A DNA stretch of 64,000 nucleotides from Baylisascaris procyonis (Eukaryota > Nematoda > Chromadorea > Rhabditida > Ascarididae). Positions 12,086-24,196 of this stretch are shown piece after piece. Both the position numbers and the translations under genes were made by a program. Every line of letters starts with the position of its first letter. Position 1 is the first letter of the stretch. The notes below the pieces were generated by a model. The model had not been told where the DNA came from and made no database searches. It saw nothing but the letters and a program-made list of their open reading frames with translations. The stretch is from positions 1,302,001 to 1,366,000 of the forward strand of contig JAZARR010000078.1 of NCBI GenBank assembly GCA_037389465.1. Reading direction: 5' to 3'.

Positions 12086-15000
12086 TTACTTAACAATTAA
12101 AGCCAAATTACCCATATCTATCGTGACATGCCTTTGGCGCTTGTCGATTTTATTCGGCTCTGCGAAAGTGGTATGTTTTCGACGCCTTCGGCGCATTTGT
12201 TGCATCGTAAGCGAATCTTCGCGAATGTCAAGATTACTCAGCCCTTGCTGCTTAGCTGTAAAGAAAAGATGAAGTTATGAGCAGTCAAAATATCTATGGA
12301 AAAAACTTCCTCTTCATATAAAGGAATAAATTGGTGGCAATATGAAAAGCATCATTTATACACAGTAATGTTCGTCGTTCGAAATTTCAATGAACGAAAT
12401 GGGAAAATACAATAGAGTTCCGTACTTATTGAATGGCTTTTTTTACCCTGACTAATCATTCGCACTGTTGTGCAAAAAACCAAAGTGGGGCTTTCTTTGC
12501 GTCTGTTTTTTTATTCTTCATGACCATACAAGTGACTACGACTGGGTCTTAAGACCTTCCATGGTTACTGAAATCCGTCTTAGAGTGGGACACCTCCATT
12601 CTCCTTGGTTTTCAGATTTTTCGTTTCAAATTTTTCCCGACTCCTAGAGAAACGAAATAACGAGAACGCGTTTGCTCATAGTTTCGGAAACAAATTGATG
12701 AGGTGTACAAACCTACTTACTGTTTTTCTTTTAATTTAGCTGTTTTAAATGTTTCATTGTATGATACAAAATTTAATTTTCTCGCTCAGGGAAAATAAGA
12801 TACCTTTCGCTTTTGAAAACTCATTTCTGGAGAACACTGGAGAGTGATAGCAGTCGTTGTTGCGATTGATGGGTGACTCATCCACGATGTACGGATTCTC
12901 ATAGAGCATTTCATGGGCATTTCTTCGAATATGACTCCTTAATAGCAATTCGATTGCAAATTTTGCTTTCGTTATCCAATAAATTTCACCGTTTAGACAA
13001 CAAATAGCTCGGCCGACTGTGGCGATCAAATGGCATGCAAACTATTACTGCTTGTGATGGAATTTTTTACATGTTCGAGTTCACACTTTTGGAAGATCCC
13101 GCTTCCATCTTTTTCACTATGGTTATTTGCTATAGATATATGTCGATTAGTTGGGTTGGGCTGAAAAAGTGCAGCACCATTTTGAGGAGAAGTTGCCTCC
13201 TTTAGAGACGCGACTCGAAATCATTCCGTTGTTCGGCTCCATGCCGCCAGCCGATGGCACTTGAAACGATCTGGCCGGCTGCAAAACATTTTGCTTATGA
13301 CCTCCACTTCGTTATGACGACTCGTTCTTCATACGGGCTTCTACGAACAAAAAAAAGAAAAAAAAATTCCATGATTTAGTATTTGTTAACGAGTGACCTG
13401 TTCTGATCAAATGAGTTTTGTGATCGCAGTAATCGTGGTGTTCTTCATTTGTGTAACAGGTTGTATGCTCACACTTGTTTGATCTTGATGTGGTATCTCC
13501 TCCGTATGAATTATGACATCCCCATGCCTTCGGGGCCGTAGCCGAAGATATAAATAGGCTGCGGTCTTGCCTGCTAACCAGTGTGTGTTTGTTTCGCAAC
13601 TAATCGCCTGTGACTATGTTACTCGCGTAAACGAGCTTCTAATGCTACAGCGGAACGCTTTCACACGGCAAAAAAGCAGTATTCATCCATTCTTTTTGAT
13701 CGTATATGCTGATCGGTAATCGGTAAATGTATGTCGTCTTCCTAACATATCTTCGTAGTTGTTTAATGATTTATTGGAAGAGACATACTGCTTGAACTTG
13801 ATGGTTTTCGAAAGTGCCATAGAGAGGTATAAGAGTATTCGCTCGTCGAGCAGCTTCGGTTCTCTCGTTCGGAAAAATTGCACTGCGCGGGTTGTTAACT
13901 TTTGCCTGTAACAGTGATTGTGCTTATCTATGCTCAAATGATTCCGAAATGACTCACATGTTATACACCCAAATGTCTGCGCTCTCAGTTAAATTTGAGC
14001 AGGAAGAAACGGCGAATATATTACGTCCTCCTCATATAGGCTTCCACATTTCTAAGTTTGAGGTGTGCGTTTTTCAAGTGTGAAATGATTGATATGGCTT
14101 GAATTTTTTCACCCTTCGCTAATATCCGTTCTCATTTAGTTGTTTAGTGAAATGATTTTAGCTAGAAGTTAGTCGTGGAATTTCCATTAGGGAGTTGTGA
14201 CAAACTTTTCATACAGTTATTTTATCTTGACAACGCCTATTTCGGGGCCTCTTCAGCGCCTCAACGTGAGTCGCGTAAAGTAACATGCTTAGAGTTCTAT
14301 AAGTTTCAGCGCAATCCGTGATAACAGCATTGCGGTAACGAACGACCCATTTTTGTTCGTGATTCGTAGTTTTATGATGAGTTCTTCCGTTTGCAAGAAA
14401 TATTCCGAAACTCATTGCGCAGTCTGCGTGCTCAATTTCTGCAGTCTGTGTGCTTTATTTCTTCATTTTCTGAAAACATCGAAAGGCTGTTGCAGAATGC
14501 CGTTGCTGCAAACTTGATAGCACTTATTAAGCACATTAGAAAGCGTTTCTCACGTTGTTTACCTCTTTGAAAATGTCGCAAACTGGCTGGACATAGCCAT
14601 TATTCGGTCCAACAATAGCATGACCATCTGGAGTAACTTGAATTGGCTCTGCATATTCTGATAGAGTATTCGATTCTGAAAAGATATGAACGATTAGCAC
14701 GTTTCATACTTCTTTCAAAATTAGATGTCTTTTCGCGTTTTGTTTGATTCATCTTCACTGCTTACATTCTATGGGTATTTTTTGGAGACATTTTTGAGCA
14801 TAAATTCATAAATCATTCAGAAATTAGTTCTGAACTCGAATTTCATCCACAAAATTAAATTATTTCGTCTAAGAAGCCACTTAGAGAAGCTCATTTAGGT
14901 TTACTCTTAAGTTGTTGCCCGCTTCGTTCTAATTCCAAATGTTTAACTTGTTGAGCTTTCTCAATCTGGCGTAAGCATTAGTGCTCATCTGTTTACGGGT

Positions 15001-15256
15001 TGTGGAAATTTTCGATTTACCGTTTTCGGCATCAATCGCCCTCTTTCACCTTATAGGATCTTTTCTGCCACTAATCTAGCAATATTTCCTTTGTTGGACC
15101 CGCCTTCTATCGGTCCCAGAGGGCTTGCACTATATTACAGTTGTGCTAGTTTCTTTAAGCAATTGTTTAATTCGTCGCCAATGGAGTTTTGCTACAAAAG
15201 TTTACCGTCACTTGAAGATGAAGCTGGATTGTTTTGAGTTGGTGTAGGTGAAGGTA
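12086..15256 (-). CDS. Unidentified protein, C-terminal exons (five)
   Basis: Exons in order: 15256-15206, 14675-14563, 13905-13789, 13041-12804, 12255-12086 (TAA stop). Phases agree at all four joins, giving 229 residues of C-terminus; the first exon needs a preceding exon ending in phase 1. Acceptors are good (TATCTTTTCAG, TCTTTACAG), as are donors GTAAAC and GTATGT. Visible features: a Pro/Ser/Thr-rich start (PSPTPTQNN), possible Tyr motifs (SEYAEP, ENPYIVD), a central cysteine/hydrophobic stretch (FACHLIATVGRAICCLNG), and a basic C-terminus with five consecutive arginines followed by RKHTTFAEPNKID. It reads like a regulatory tail or intracellular protein. The family is not recognised. The exon at 18824-18668 ends in phase 1 and could be the preceding exon, making this part of the larger locus upstream. 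Repeat copy 2 sits in its third intron. Confidence 0.5.
13385..13591 (+). mobile_element. TATA-containing repeat, copy 2
   Basis: Second copy of the element at 9622-9865, same strand, with the same start (GTTAACGAGTGACC) and the same TATA region (GATATAAATAGGCTGCGG). It lacks the inverted duplication seen in copy 1 and so probably keeps the ancestral arrangement. Substitutions are scattered (for example GTATGAATTATG for GTGTGGATTATG). After about 13591 the copies diverge, though a spaced similarity (ACTCG...AACGAG) continues for some 60 bases. It lies in an intron of the minus-strand gene, antisense to it. Confidence 0.6.
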
Positions 15257-15507
15257 CTGAGTGTTGCTTACGAACTGTGTTCAACGGCGTGATGTTTCCA
15301 CTGAAATATCGCCGAAATATTTTTCGAGCACCACATATGTCGCAATGATTGACTTTCGCATGATAGCAACCATTTTATTGCGAAGTGAGCTTACCTGTGA
15401 GGCAACTTACACCTTGCAGTTTCTAGCAGAAAAGATTATTGAAGAGGTGGAAGAGTATTCATTAAATAGGTGCTATAGAATAGCCCTGCTTCCGATTTAT
15501 ACTTGCT

Positions 15508-18500
15508 TTAATCGTTCAAGTCAAACCCATCGATTTGATTAGGAGAGGATGTATAATTCGGTTCGACAATATCGATGAGTAGAAGATCGTCAGCATAGTT
15601 ATTCGATTTGGGCAGCATTCTTGCTTCATAGAAATGATTAACTGATTGCTGGAAAGGGACTTGATACGGCTTGTCGAATTCACTCCTAATAACCTGACCG
15701 TTCATATTCGCTCCAGTACCATTTTCTGAGCAATGATGAACTGAAATAACGATTACGCCGTACTCGATATCACTGTATTATTATTGAGTTCGGGTGAGCA
15801 TAATAGACCACACTAAAGAATAATGTGTCATATCTCTTCGTAATGGAAATTTCCATTACTGAACAGCGTCGTTTATTTGTTTCATCGAAAAGTGAAAAAA
15901 AATTTCAATCTGGATTTATAATCGGACCAAATAGTTTTCTTACGACAGCTCACATTCATTAGGGGGGGTGCCTAAATAAAATGTGGTGAGGAGGGGGGGG
16001 GGGGCTTATATTTAGTGGGAATATAATCAGGGTCGTACAATACATCGCGTCTAGCATGAGAACGGTTCTGGATAAAAGCGATCCACTGCATAGCATCATG
16101 TTGCAGGAAATTCTAATTTATTTTTTCTCTTTCTCAGTTGTACGTCTCTTTGAATTGTTGTGAACTATCATGAGGCCTCTTTAGTCCTCTTCACAAAAAA
16201 AACTTTGCGACTTAACCATGTCTTCTTTTGTTCTCGAAAACTCGTGGAACTACGAGGTCTATCTTTGGGTCATCATTTTATTTATATTGTTTGATAAATG
16301 CGAATCCGGCTATTTATATTCGTTGATATAAGCTCTGGGTAATAAAAGCGCGCTACCATTGGGTGAAATTAGGCCTCGCAAGTCAACCGAAATTGATGGG
16401 CGCGAAGGTAGACGAATCGGTGAACATCTGAGACGAAGCTGTTGTCCAGTGTGTTGATCCACCTAAGCATCGCATAGTTATAGCGTACATATATTATGCC
16501 TATTGCGCACATATTCATAAAAAGTCTTTTATTTATTTGAAATTTTGTCGTTAGGCGTAATTTTAACTGAAATTTGGTGACAAAATGAGAGTGGCCATCA
16601 GGAGATGAGTGTTTTTAATCTTCTTTAACCATTAAGAGGAAGTCATATGTACCTCATATGCAATACGGCTATTTAAGTGATTTTCATCGCTGACCGTCAT
16701 AAATGTTTCATTTTTGCCACTATAAATCATAATACTTTAGAAAAATGGATACCGTGAAATCGATTTCTCTATATACACCGACATAAGCACATAACCGCTG
16801 ACGAAATGAGCTCGCTAAGTTCAATGCAGCCTCGGCAGAAACCTGAAATGATGCGATAATAAAGGAACTGGATGAGCATTTTTTTCTGTACTAGCGAAAT
16901 GGCATTGAAAAAAGGAAGTTAACGCACTGTGTAACGATGAAATTAATTTTGAGAAATGAACAACTAAGACACATCCGAAGAAGAGAGGATGGTAATTACA
17001 CGTTTTTTTGTTCTGCTGGTGAGCTCTTACTGTCTCTATAATGGCGAAATAGGCTATCATTGTTTAAAATTCATAAGAAACCACCTATGTATTTTTTGGC
17101 TCTTTAATAAAGTATTCAGGTTTCGTTCAGGTACTATTTAAGTCCATCGTTGTGATGTCCACTGACAACATAGTACGGTTGTGCTGCCAATACTGTTGCT
17201 AACTTTACTCGACGAGGTGGTGGACTATATGGAATTTTATAGGGTAGTTTTTCAAACATTGGTGTTTTCATATAGCAGCTTCAAGAAAAAAGCTTTAAAC
17301 GCTTTACTGCCAGAGAGACAACCAGCACAAACCATAAGGTGATTGATTTGTATGAGTACGATATAGGTGAATTCAGCGGAAGAGCCACTCTGCCTGAAGA
17401 AAGATATCCGACGGAAGAAGTAGGGTTGAGGCAGCGACGTGCAGATGAGACGAGCACCACTCCAAGTCTTCCAGCTCTGTGCGAATTTCATTGTCGACAT
17501 ATGTTCCATTGTTTTATAGGCGAGAAAGAAATACCCTGTAAGGTGAATTCTGCCATAGTTCCCGTAATTTATGAGCCAGCGAAATGGCAACCCACTCATT
17601 CACACAGTTAATATATCAGGTGACTTGCGCGATAATGGCTCGATGCGGCCTCTTAAAGGACTCCCATAGCGACGCTTTATGGGATATATTACATGGCATT
17701 CGAAAACTTGGCTGAGGGATATTCATTCACTTATGGAGAGGCAGATTTCGATAGCTAAATAAAATTTAACTGACTTGCATGCTTGGTTCCTCAATTCCCC
17801 CACCTTAGTTCTCTGAAATTTTCTGTAGTCGACTATTTTTTAGTACGGTTTGCTATTCGCTATTTTTAGCCATTGACTGACTAGGTAAGCTATTAGAGTC
17901 ACTTTTTCACATAACGAAGTTGAAATTTTAGCGTTAAAAGTCGCTGGGAATGGTCCGATTTCAGTAGCCCACAAGTGATGAGCTTTGAGCGTTAAATATT
18001 GCGTTTTCCAATAATTTTTCTGCAGAATTTCTAAAATCTTCGGTTTCTCCTCTTTAGCTTCCGACTGACTGTCTGAAAGCACCAGACTTTGTGTGAGACC
18101 TCCATTTTAATTTAGCTGTGGAAGTTAGTAGGGGTCTTAGCTGTTTAGGGGCAAAGGCAGTTTGGCTATTCAGGCAGTCAAAAACAACTCGAGTCAGAAA
18201 CGAGTTTACTCATTTGTGATTTGAATTATTTTTTAAAATCGTTTCATGACCATCCTTGTTCTTATTCGGGGGAAATCACAGTGCTCAGAAGTCGTTGAAA
18301 GAAACTCCTGCTAGAATATGCGAAGTGGGTTTGAAACAACCTCGAAACTTCCGACGAACGGTTCTCTCTGGCCCATGTTCGTGAAGTTGTTGGTAGAACT
18401 CCTCTAAATTATAAATGCTATTTAGTCATCTGGACACAACAGTTGTTAAAATGAACCATAAATATTAAGTCAAGAGTTCAGGAATCTGGTTTATAGACGC

Positions 18501-19437
18501 GAGTGACTGTGTCAGACACTACTGATTGAAATTATGAAGTTCGGCACAAACATGTTGAGCAGGGTGATGAACAGCAATGGCTTCAAAATTGAAGGCATTA
18601 TAGAGGATTGATGGTAAATGTCGCAATGCTCGTCGATTCAACTCAAAATTTTGCGATGGAGATATACCTTTAATTATATTCGCCTCAAGAGACTGGATTG
18701 GCCGTAGGGTGCATTCGTAGATGCTTAAATTACATAAGGTGTTTGTTGGGGCAATTATATTGTTCGAGTTCATCCCCGTGTTATTTGTGTAAATTTTCTG
18801 AACCGTTTCCAAACACAATTTGTACTGCAAGCGAAATAAATACGTTAATAGACACTATGAATTCTACTGAAGAGTGAACAATTCATGATGTTCACCGATA
18901 TCTCAGTACTATCACATATCAATGGACCAAGCACTCTTTAACTGAATATATATAAGTAGAGATGTGATTGTGTTTGTCCATCCTTATAGGAAATATGGTG
19001 AATACATTACTTATTTCACTTCCTTGTATTCATAACTTTTATTGTTTACTGAATAAGTGCCATTCTTACTGTACGCATCGTTTATACGTCGCTGTTCATC
19101 CGTCTCTTCAGTGGTTCCTTCCTCTGTTCGGTTCGTTAACTGTAGAAGTTCATAGTGACCTAAACAGAGTTTTATTTCTTCGACTAAATTCTCAATGGAA
19201 CTAATCTTGCAGGCAACATCAAAACATTTAGCTTGGAGTATTAGGAAAATTCTTCAAAGAGTAGGTAATTGATTTCGGAATACTTCTCTGTATGGCTGTT
19301 AAATTTTCTACTTCCACTCTCACCGATGCCACACATTTTATTATTTGTTCGATCTTGGTTGAAATACTGTTAACGGTAGTCTTTGTTGGTTGCGAGTTGG
19401 TTTGTGACCACCTAACTTCTACGTTCTTCACGCTTCT
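15508..19437 (-). CDS. Unidentified protein, exons 19437-15508
   Basis: Three exons chain in phase: 19437-19324 (phase 0 to 0, acceptor weak), 18824-18668 (acceptor TCGCTTGCAG, donor AAAG/GTATAT, ends phase 1), 15740-15508 (acceptor GTTATTTCAG, TAA stop). The first is Lys/Thr/Ser-rich and possibly coiled coil (STKIEQIIKCVAS). The second has Cys and N-glycosylation-type sites (YTNNTG, CNLSIYEC). The third starts HHCSENGTG and is acidic at its end (DDLLLIDIVEPNY). The frame of the second exon also stays open past its donor to a TAG at 18519, coding for a plausible 48-residue alternative end (from SPSQNFELN). The phase-1 end at 18668 could also join the exon at 15256. The start is not identified. 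Function unknown. Confidence 0.4.
15993..16004 (+). repeat. Poly-G tract, 12 G
   Basis: Uninterrupted run of 12 G preceded by other G-rich bases (15961 onward). Confidence 0.95.
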
Positions 19438-19818
19438 CTCACAGTCGTTAGTGAAGTGTGTGGTACGTTACACTAGAAGGATCCTAGCCGAAGCCTGATG
19501 CTAGTGAAGGATCGCGTACCCACGATTCAATATTATTAGGTTATTACCAATCGTGGGATCTTGTTTATGACTTCTTGATTCGAAAAACACAATTTTCGAA
19601 GAACTGAAGATTCCAGCATTGATACCATCTTTAAGGAAAGAGACATAGTTTTAATCGGAGGCGGAGGGCGGCTGCCATTCCCTTGAATATCTTAGATGGG
19701 GTGTAGGGGAAAGAAAACTCAGGCGATCAGAAGAATAAAAAAGTACCAAAAGTAGTTTCGGCTCACAGTCGTGACAAGCCTGCACTATTGTTGAGAGAAT
19801 TTTCTGGCTATACTGCTT

Positions 19819-19860
19819 TGAGAGGTGGAGTGGGGGAGGGGGAGGTGGAAGGTGGGAGGT
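19819..19860 (+). repeat. G-rich polypurine block
   Basis: Several G runs of 3-5 separated by A or T (GGAGTGGGGGAGGGGGAGG and onward), the spacing needed for an intramolecular G-quadruplex. It lies in the intron or intergenic part between the exon sets at 20395 and 19437. Confidence 0.7.
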
Positions 19861-20188
19861 GTTGGCAAAAATTCTGGAGCATCTGAAAATTCATTGGACG
19901 TTATTATGATAAGAAGGGTCAGAAACACTCTGGAAAATCCCGCTTTTCGGGTGATATACATTTTAACTCTCTATGCAGGGGAAGAGAAATGTGTTAGCAT
20001 GAGGAAATTAAACACGTTCAAGCAGCCTTTTTGATACCTCCAAACGTTCCCAAGTGAACTTTGACGATAGTATGACAACTGTGGTGGGTAAGCTTGCTGT
20101 TCTGTGGTGGCACCTTTGACCACCACTGAAAAGGCAGGTAATTTTTTCGCAAAGCCTCTCTTTCTTGGGCTTTCTTGACTCTTACATT

Positions 20189-23100
20189 TTATGCTATGAA
20201 TTTCAGCAGAATGCGACCATTTTTGGAAACGACAATCGCAATTGTCGATCGATCAACGACTTCAGAAACTTTTTTTGCGATTGGTAAGTGTTGCCACAAC
20301 TTTTTTTCTTTTGGGTGTTGATTTCTTTTCTGCCCATCGCTGTCTGCTGATTTATGCAAAATGCGGCACGATGGTTTTTGCACATCAGGGAGATGCTGCA
20401 ATGATTTATTAGGTGCTTGTTTTGTGTGCTTAAGTTCGTTTTTTATGGGTTCGTTTTGTACACTATTAGGGATTTTTTGGCTTGTATATAGGTTGCTTCC
20501 TATGATGTTTTAATGTTCTTCTTTATGGGCATTTGTGAGCTTGGCTTAGCTTTCTAGCCGTTGCATCATTCTATGAGCTTTTCTACTTCCCTATAAAGGT
20601 GTGCGGCTTATATATTTGATCGAATAGTATTGGCATTCTAGCCGAATTTTGTATACGATTCAGCGTCGGATGTAACGCAATGAGCAAATTGAATAAGTTC
20701 AAACCTGTTTGATATCGTAAATATGGGCCAATATTGTATACGGACTGATAATGGCGTTCTGCTGTGATTGCATGTGTTGTCGTATAGAAACATATATCCA
20801 GCAATGGATGGCGAGCTGGAAGTACTTTTGATTTTCAAATCGTGCCTTTTTCAAGCTCTTCGCTAATATAAGAGATTCAACCACAACATTTAAGGGAATT
20901 TAATCTTTCATGTGAGCCTACTGTGGTAAATAAAAATACGGCGCCCTCATGATGGAATGAAAATTATTTCCTCTCTACGTATAGTATAAAGCGAGGAGAT
21001 CGATATTCCCATCATTGAGGCTAATTGTTTTATTGGAACTCCTCGAAAAAGCTGCTAAGCTAGTGCGGGTGGTAGTAATTTGAGAAATAAGCCTACCTCC
21101 TTTTTCAATACTTTTTAGTCGCTTAATACATAGGCTGTTCGCAGTACCAAGAAGCGTGCAAGCATATGGCGCACACAGCGATGGTATTCCATCCCATGAT
21201 TGCGGTGCGGGTAGCCAATTGGGTTCGTCGTCTGCTTTCACCATTGATAGTAGCATATAGTGGTGCTCACCGTCCTTTAAGTTAGCGGTGCCATGGTAGT
21301 AGTTATGAGACCAGCATGCCATAATGCGTAGAAATTTAGGCCTTTAATGAGATCGTTGCTCATAGTTCGTCGACATTGCTCGCGCCGTTGCACTTAACCG
21401 CTGTCGTCCTTGTAGGTCTTATTTCCAACGCTTACATCCATTGTTTTGGTACTGTACTTAGCGAATGGAATGCTTAGTTCCCAAAAGTTTATAGAAACAA
21501 TTTCAAAAAATTCACACTCAAAATTATCTCTGATTATTGGACATCTTTGTAAATTGATTCGTCCCTCACCATCGTTGATACGTTGGGTAATAGATATTAT
21601 AAAAAAACGATTTATGTTGAAGTCATTTATGACCGAAGCAACGATTAGATTTGAGTAATCACTTACCTGGTTTGTCTCGAGTATCGGCATCGATTTTAGC
21701 AAATGCCTCCTGTAAGTCAACATTAATTGTTAGAGGCATGGTTCTCGTTGTCGAATATTGTTGTTGAAAGTGACGATTGAATATCAGTAAAAGTTTTTCA
21801 ACTGCATAATAGGGATAAGTGCCTCAATACCGTGATTAAATTTTCGTGGAGTGGAGGACTTCTCACAGTTTCGCATAAAGTTTCAAGATCGAAAAGGCAG
21901 TTTTTCACTTGCCGTGGATAAGTTCAATTTTATGACGATTTATCCTGATTGTTTCTTTGATAGCTTAAAACGTAAATGCAATATTTTATCAAATGAAGCA
22001 CTTAAACGGCCCCTCTTCCTTCTGCAAATTAAACGACCCTCTTCTTTCTGGAAAGGTAGAGATTATAGTGGATAGGCGCTCGTTGAGGAGAAATACTCGT
22101 TTAGTAATAGCGTAAGCTTTATCTAAATCGCTTAAAGAACGTAGACATATTGAAGGAAAAGAAGATGACGACTGAACGATCGTTTGGGGGTATTCAGATG
22201 ATTTGTGGCAAAAGGCGTAAGCAGCGTGAATATTAGATTATGGTCGTTGTTTAAAATTGACACCGATATTCGCAAGAATGCAAACGCAATTGGCTCTGTT
22301 TGCATCCTTTACCGAAACTAATAAACTTTTCAGCGTATTCGAGTAAATTGTACAGATTGTTTAGTGCAGTCTATTTAAGAATTAGCGGCAGTATTTTGTT
22401 GTGCATTTCCGAATGCCTCTTTTAAATATTGTTATATTGCCTTGAGAATTATTTCATCGTTACCAATATTTTGCTTGCTTCGAAACAATGGAGTTGTATA
22501 GCGTTATTAAACGAGTTGTGAAGCCCTGTTGTATAGCGTTAAACGATTAAACGATTTTTCGGTGAATATTCAGTTAAATTGATGGCTCTAATCCTTAAGT
22601 TTGTTATGCGATTGTACTGCAATCCTTTGCTGACCACCAGCTCCTCGCGGTTTTATGGCATTTCTTCAGAACTTGGGGGTAAAGTCATATGAGGCACATG
22701 AAGCTAATATTGCAATCCATGAGCTTAGAATGTGCACAGCGAAAAAGTGAAGAGCGTTGTGTTTCAATTTCAGTATAATAAAGTAAGTTCATGACGTCTA
22801 GCCGAGTAGCTGTTAAATAATCTCGCAGCTTAGTGCTGATTCTCAGGTACCATATGACTCAGATTCGAACTATCACATCTGCAGTCGAACTATATTGGGG
22901 CGCATCAGATAGTGTCAGAAAGTAGCCTGGGGGAGTGAGAAAACGAAAACCTTTATTGATGCAATGGCCAAATTTCCTCGTGGAACAAACAGATTCTTTT
23001 TTTTTTCGGATTTCAAATTGTCGCTTCTTCAAATGTTACCCATGAGGTCTTAGAACACTTTTCGATACATAGTTATGCGCATTTGGTCGCATTCGGATTA

Positions 23101-24196
23101 AAATTTGAACCGTAATTCAGTTAGCTGATGTTAGACCAGCATATGAGAGGAGTGAGCACTGCAAAATCTTTATAGCAGCTGTAACGTGTGCTGAAGCGAC
23201 CACCGTAATTGCGAATCAATATCGAAAAATAATTTAAGGGAATTATTCCATAACGTTCACTTTTCTGCCTCAGTCAGATCTCGATGGTTTGAAAGATTAT
23301 TCGATAGAGTGATAAGGGTGCGACGCTTACAGAAAATCTAGTAAGCGATCCGAGAAGTTCGGTTAAGATATCGTAACATGGGAACTAAGTGATAGGCCGT
23401 GTATTGAGTATTCTTGATTACTTTCTTAGTGCTTGTCCATCGGTTGCCTTTGCATAGAGTTAAATTCTATGAAACCTTGAAAGAGTTCGTGGAGGAGGCA
23501 AGTGCAATACATTACGATAGTTCGTTCGAATATATGAGCTTTATTTTAATTTCAAACACTCTACAGTATTGCCATAGATACAACAAAACAAAAGCTATAG
23601 AAAACACGAATCTTTAATAATCTCAGTAGTCGATATTTTATGTAAATGTCAAAAAAATCACAGCTCTTGTGTAAATTATTTCAATGCATTATTAAAGGTT
23701 TGTGAGTTGCCATTCTTTCATTGAAGAACGCTTTTTTTGGCTTGCCGATTAGCTCAACAGATTTTTTTCCTCCTGCAAAATGATGAATACCGCGTACGTT
23801 TACTATTTGATGGAAACGAATAGAATGATTACAATGGATAGTAATACTTTATAGTTGAAGTTGAATGTCATCGACAATTCATTATTATTTTATTGAAGAG
23901 GCAGGATGCGCATAAACTATAAAACTGAGTCTATAAATATTAGCAGTAGTCACTTGCAATAAAAAAGGCCTTGAAGTATAGCAGAAGGAGCTCTTCGGTT
24001 GTAATCCGGCTTTCCTTTTCATATTTATAGACGATAAGCATCTTAAGAAAAAACAGAAGTCTGACGTGAACCTCTAATTGTCCGGTTTTTTCCGCTCACC
24101 TGCTTTGGTGTGGAAAGGGATAGTAAATTTCTGAAGCTGTCGGATCCGTTCGATAGGCCAGAATATAGAGCTCCCACTTCCGGAACGAATAACAGT
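20189..24196 (-). CDS. Unidentified protein, exons 24196-20189
   Basis: Phase-consistent exons: 24196-24100 (acceptor uncertain), 21822-21667, 21472-21436 (or a 16-base version, 21451-21436), 21341-21097, 20862-20705, 20395-20189 (TAA stop). Total about 300 codons. Marks of coding: donor GTAAGT after DTRDKP at 21667, acceptor TCTTATATTAG and donor CAG/GTTTGA around the 52-codon exon at 20862, acceptor ATCATTGCAG at 20395. Sequence features: Trp/Tyr/His-rich segments (FLRIMACWSHNYYHG, NWLPAPQSWDG), a helix-rich exon (FENQKYFQLAIHCWIYV), and a Lys-rich end. No signal peptide or clear membrane segment. The last exon could end earlier (donor at AAA/GTTTCT) and splice in phase 0 to the exon at 19437, so the gene may continue downstream. 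The frame before Met at 21739 is open, so that Met is not the start. Family not recognised. Confidence 0.5.
22484..22560. repeat. Imperfect direct repeat
   Basis: GTTGTATAGCGTT followed by AAACGA occurs twice about 40 bases apart (near 22492 and 22531), with another AAACGA next to the second copy. Short degenerate tandem structure of unknown origin. Confidence 0.5.
23110..23400 (+). pseudogene. Possible decayed mariner-like transposase fragment
   Basis: On the plus strand, a 35-codon open segment starts near 23121 (ADVRPAYERSEHCKIF). It is followed after a stop and frame change by RSRWFERLF near 23277 and then, in another frame, DPRSSVKIS near 23345. The W-F-E-R followed within about 30 residues by P-R-S resembles the N-terminal DNA-binding region of mariner transposases (WF-x-RF-x-SGD...PRSGRP). 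Frame breaks and stops would make it inactive. No catalytic DDD region or terminal repeats were found. The reading rests on short motifs and could be chance. Confidence 0.22.

Noticed and set aside
13312..13599. 95-codon minus-strand ORF across repeat copy 2
   Set aside because: Reads through the TATA repeat and a poly-A/T run; the repeat on the plus strand explains the sequence.
17252..17611. Overlapping ORFs on both strands, about 90 and 115 codons
   Set aside because: Mirror-image open frames on both strands; a minus-strand piece (LAHKLRELWQNSP) with donor at CAGG/GTATTT may be an exon, but no acceptor or phase fit was found.
20583..20838. Minus-strand ORFs over the 20862-20705 exon and extending downstream of it
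   Set aside because: They are other frames; the frame bounded by the TATTAG acceptor and CAG/GTTTGA donor is the coding one.
22653..22748. 31-codon plus-strand ORF beginning MAFLQNLGVKSYEAHEAN
   Set aside because: Looks natural but is too short for a standalone gene and lacks flanking exons.
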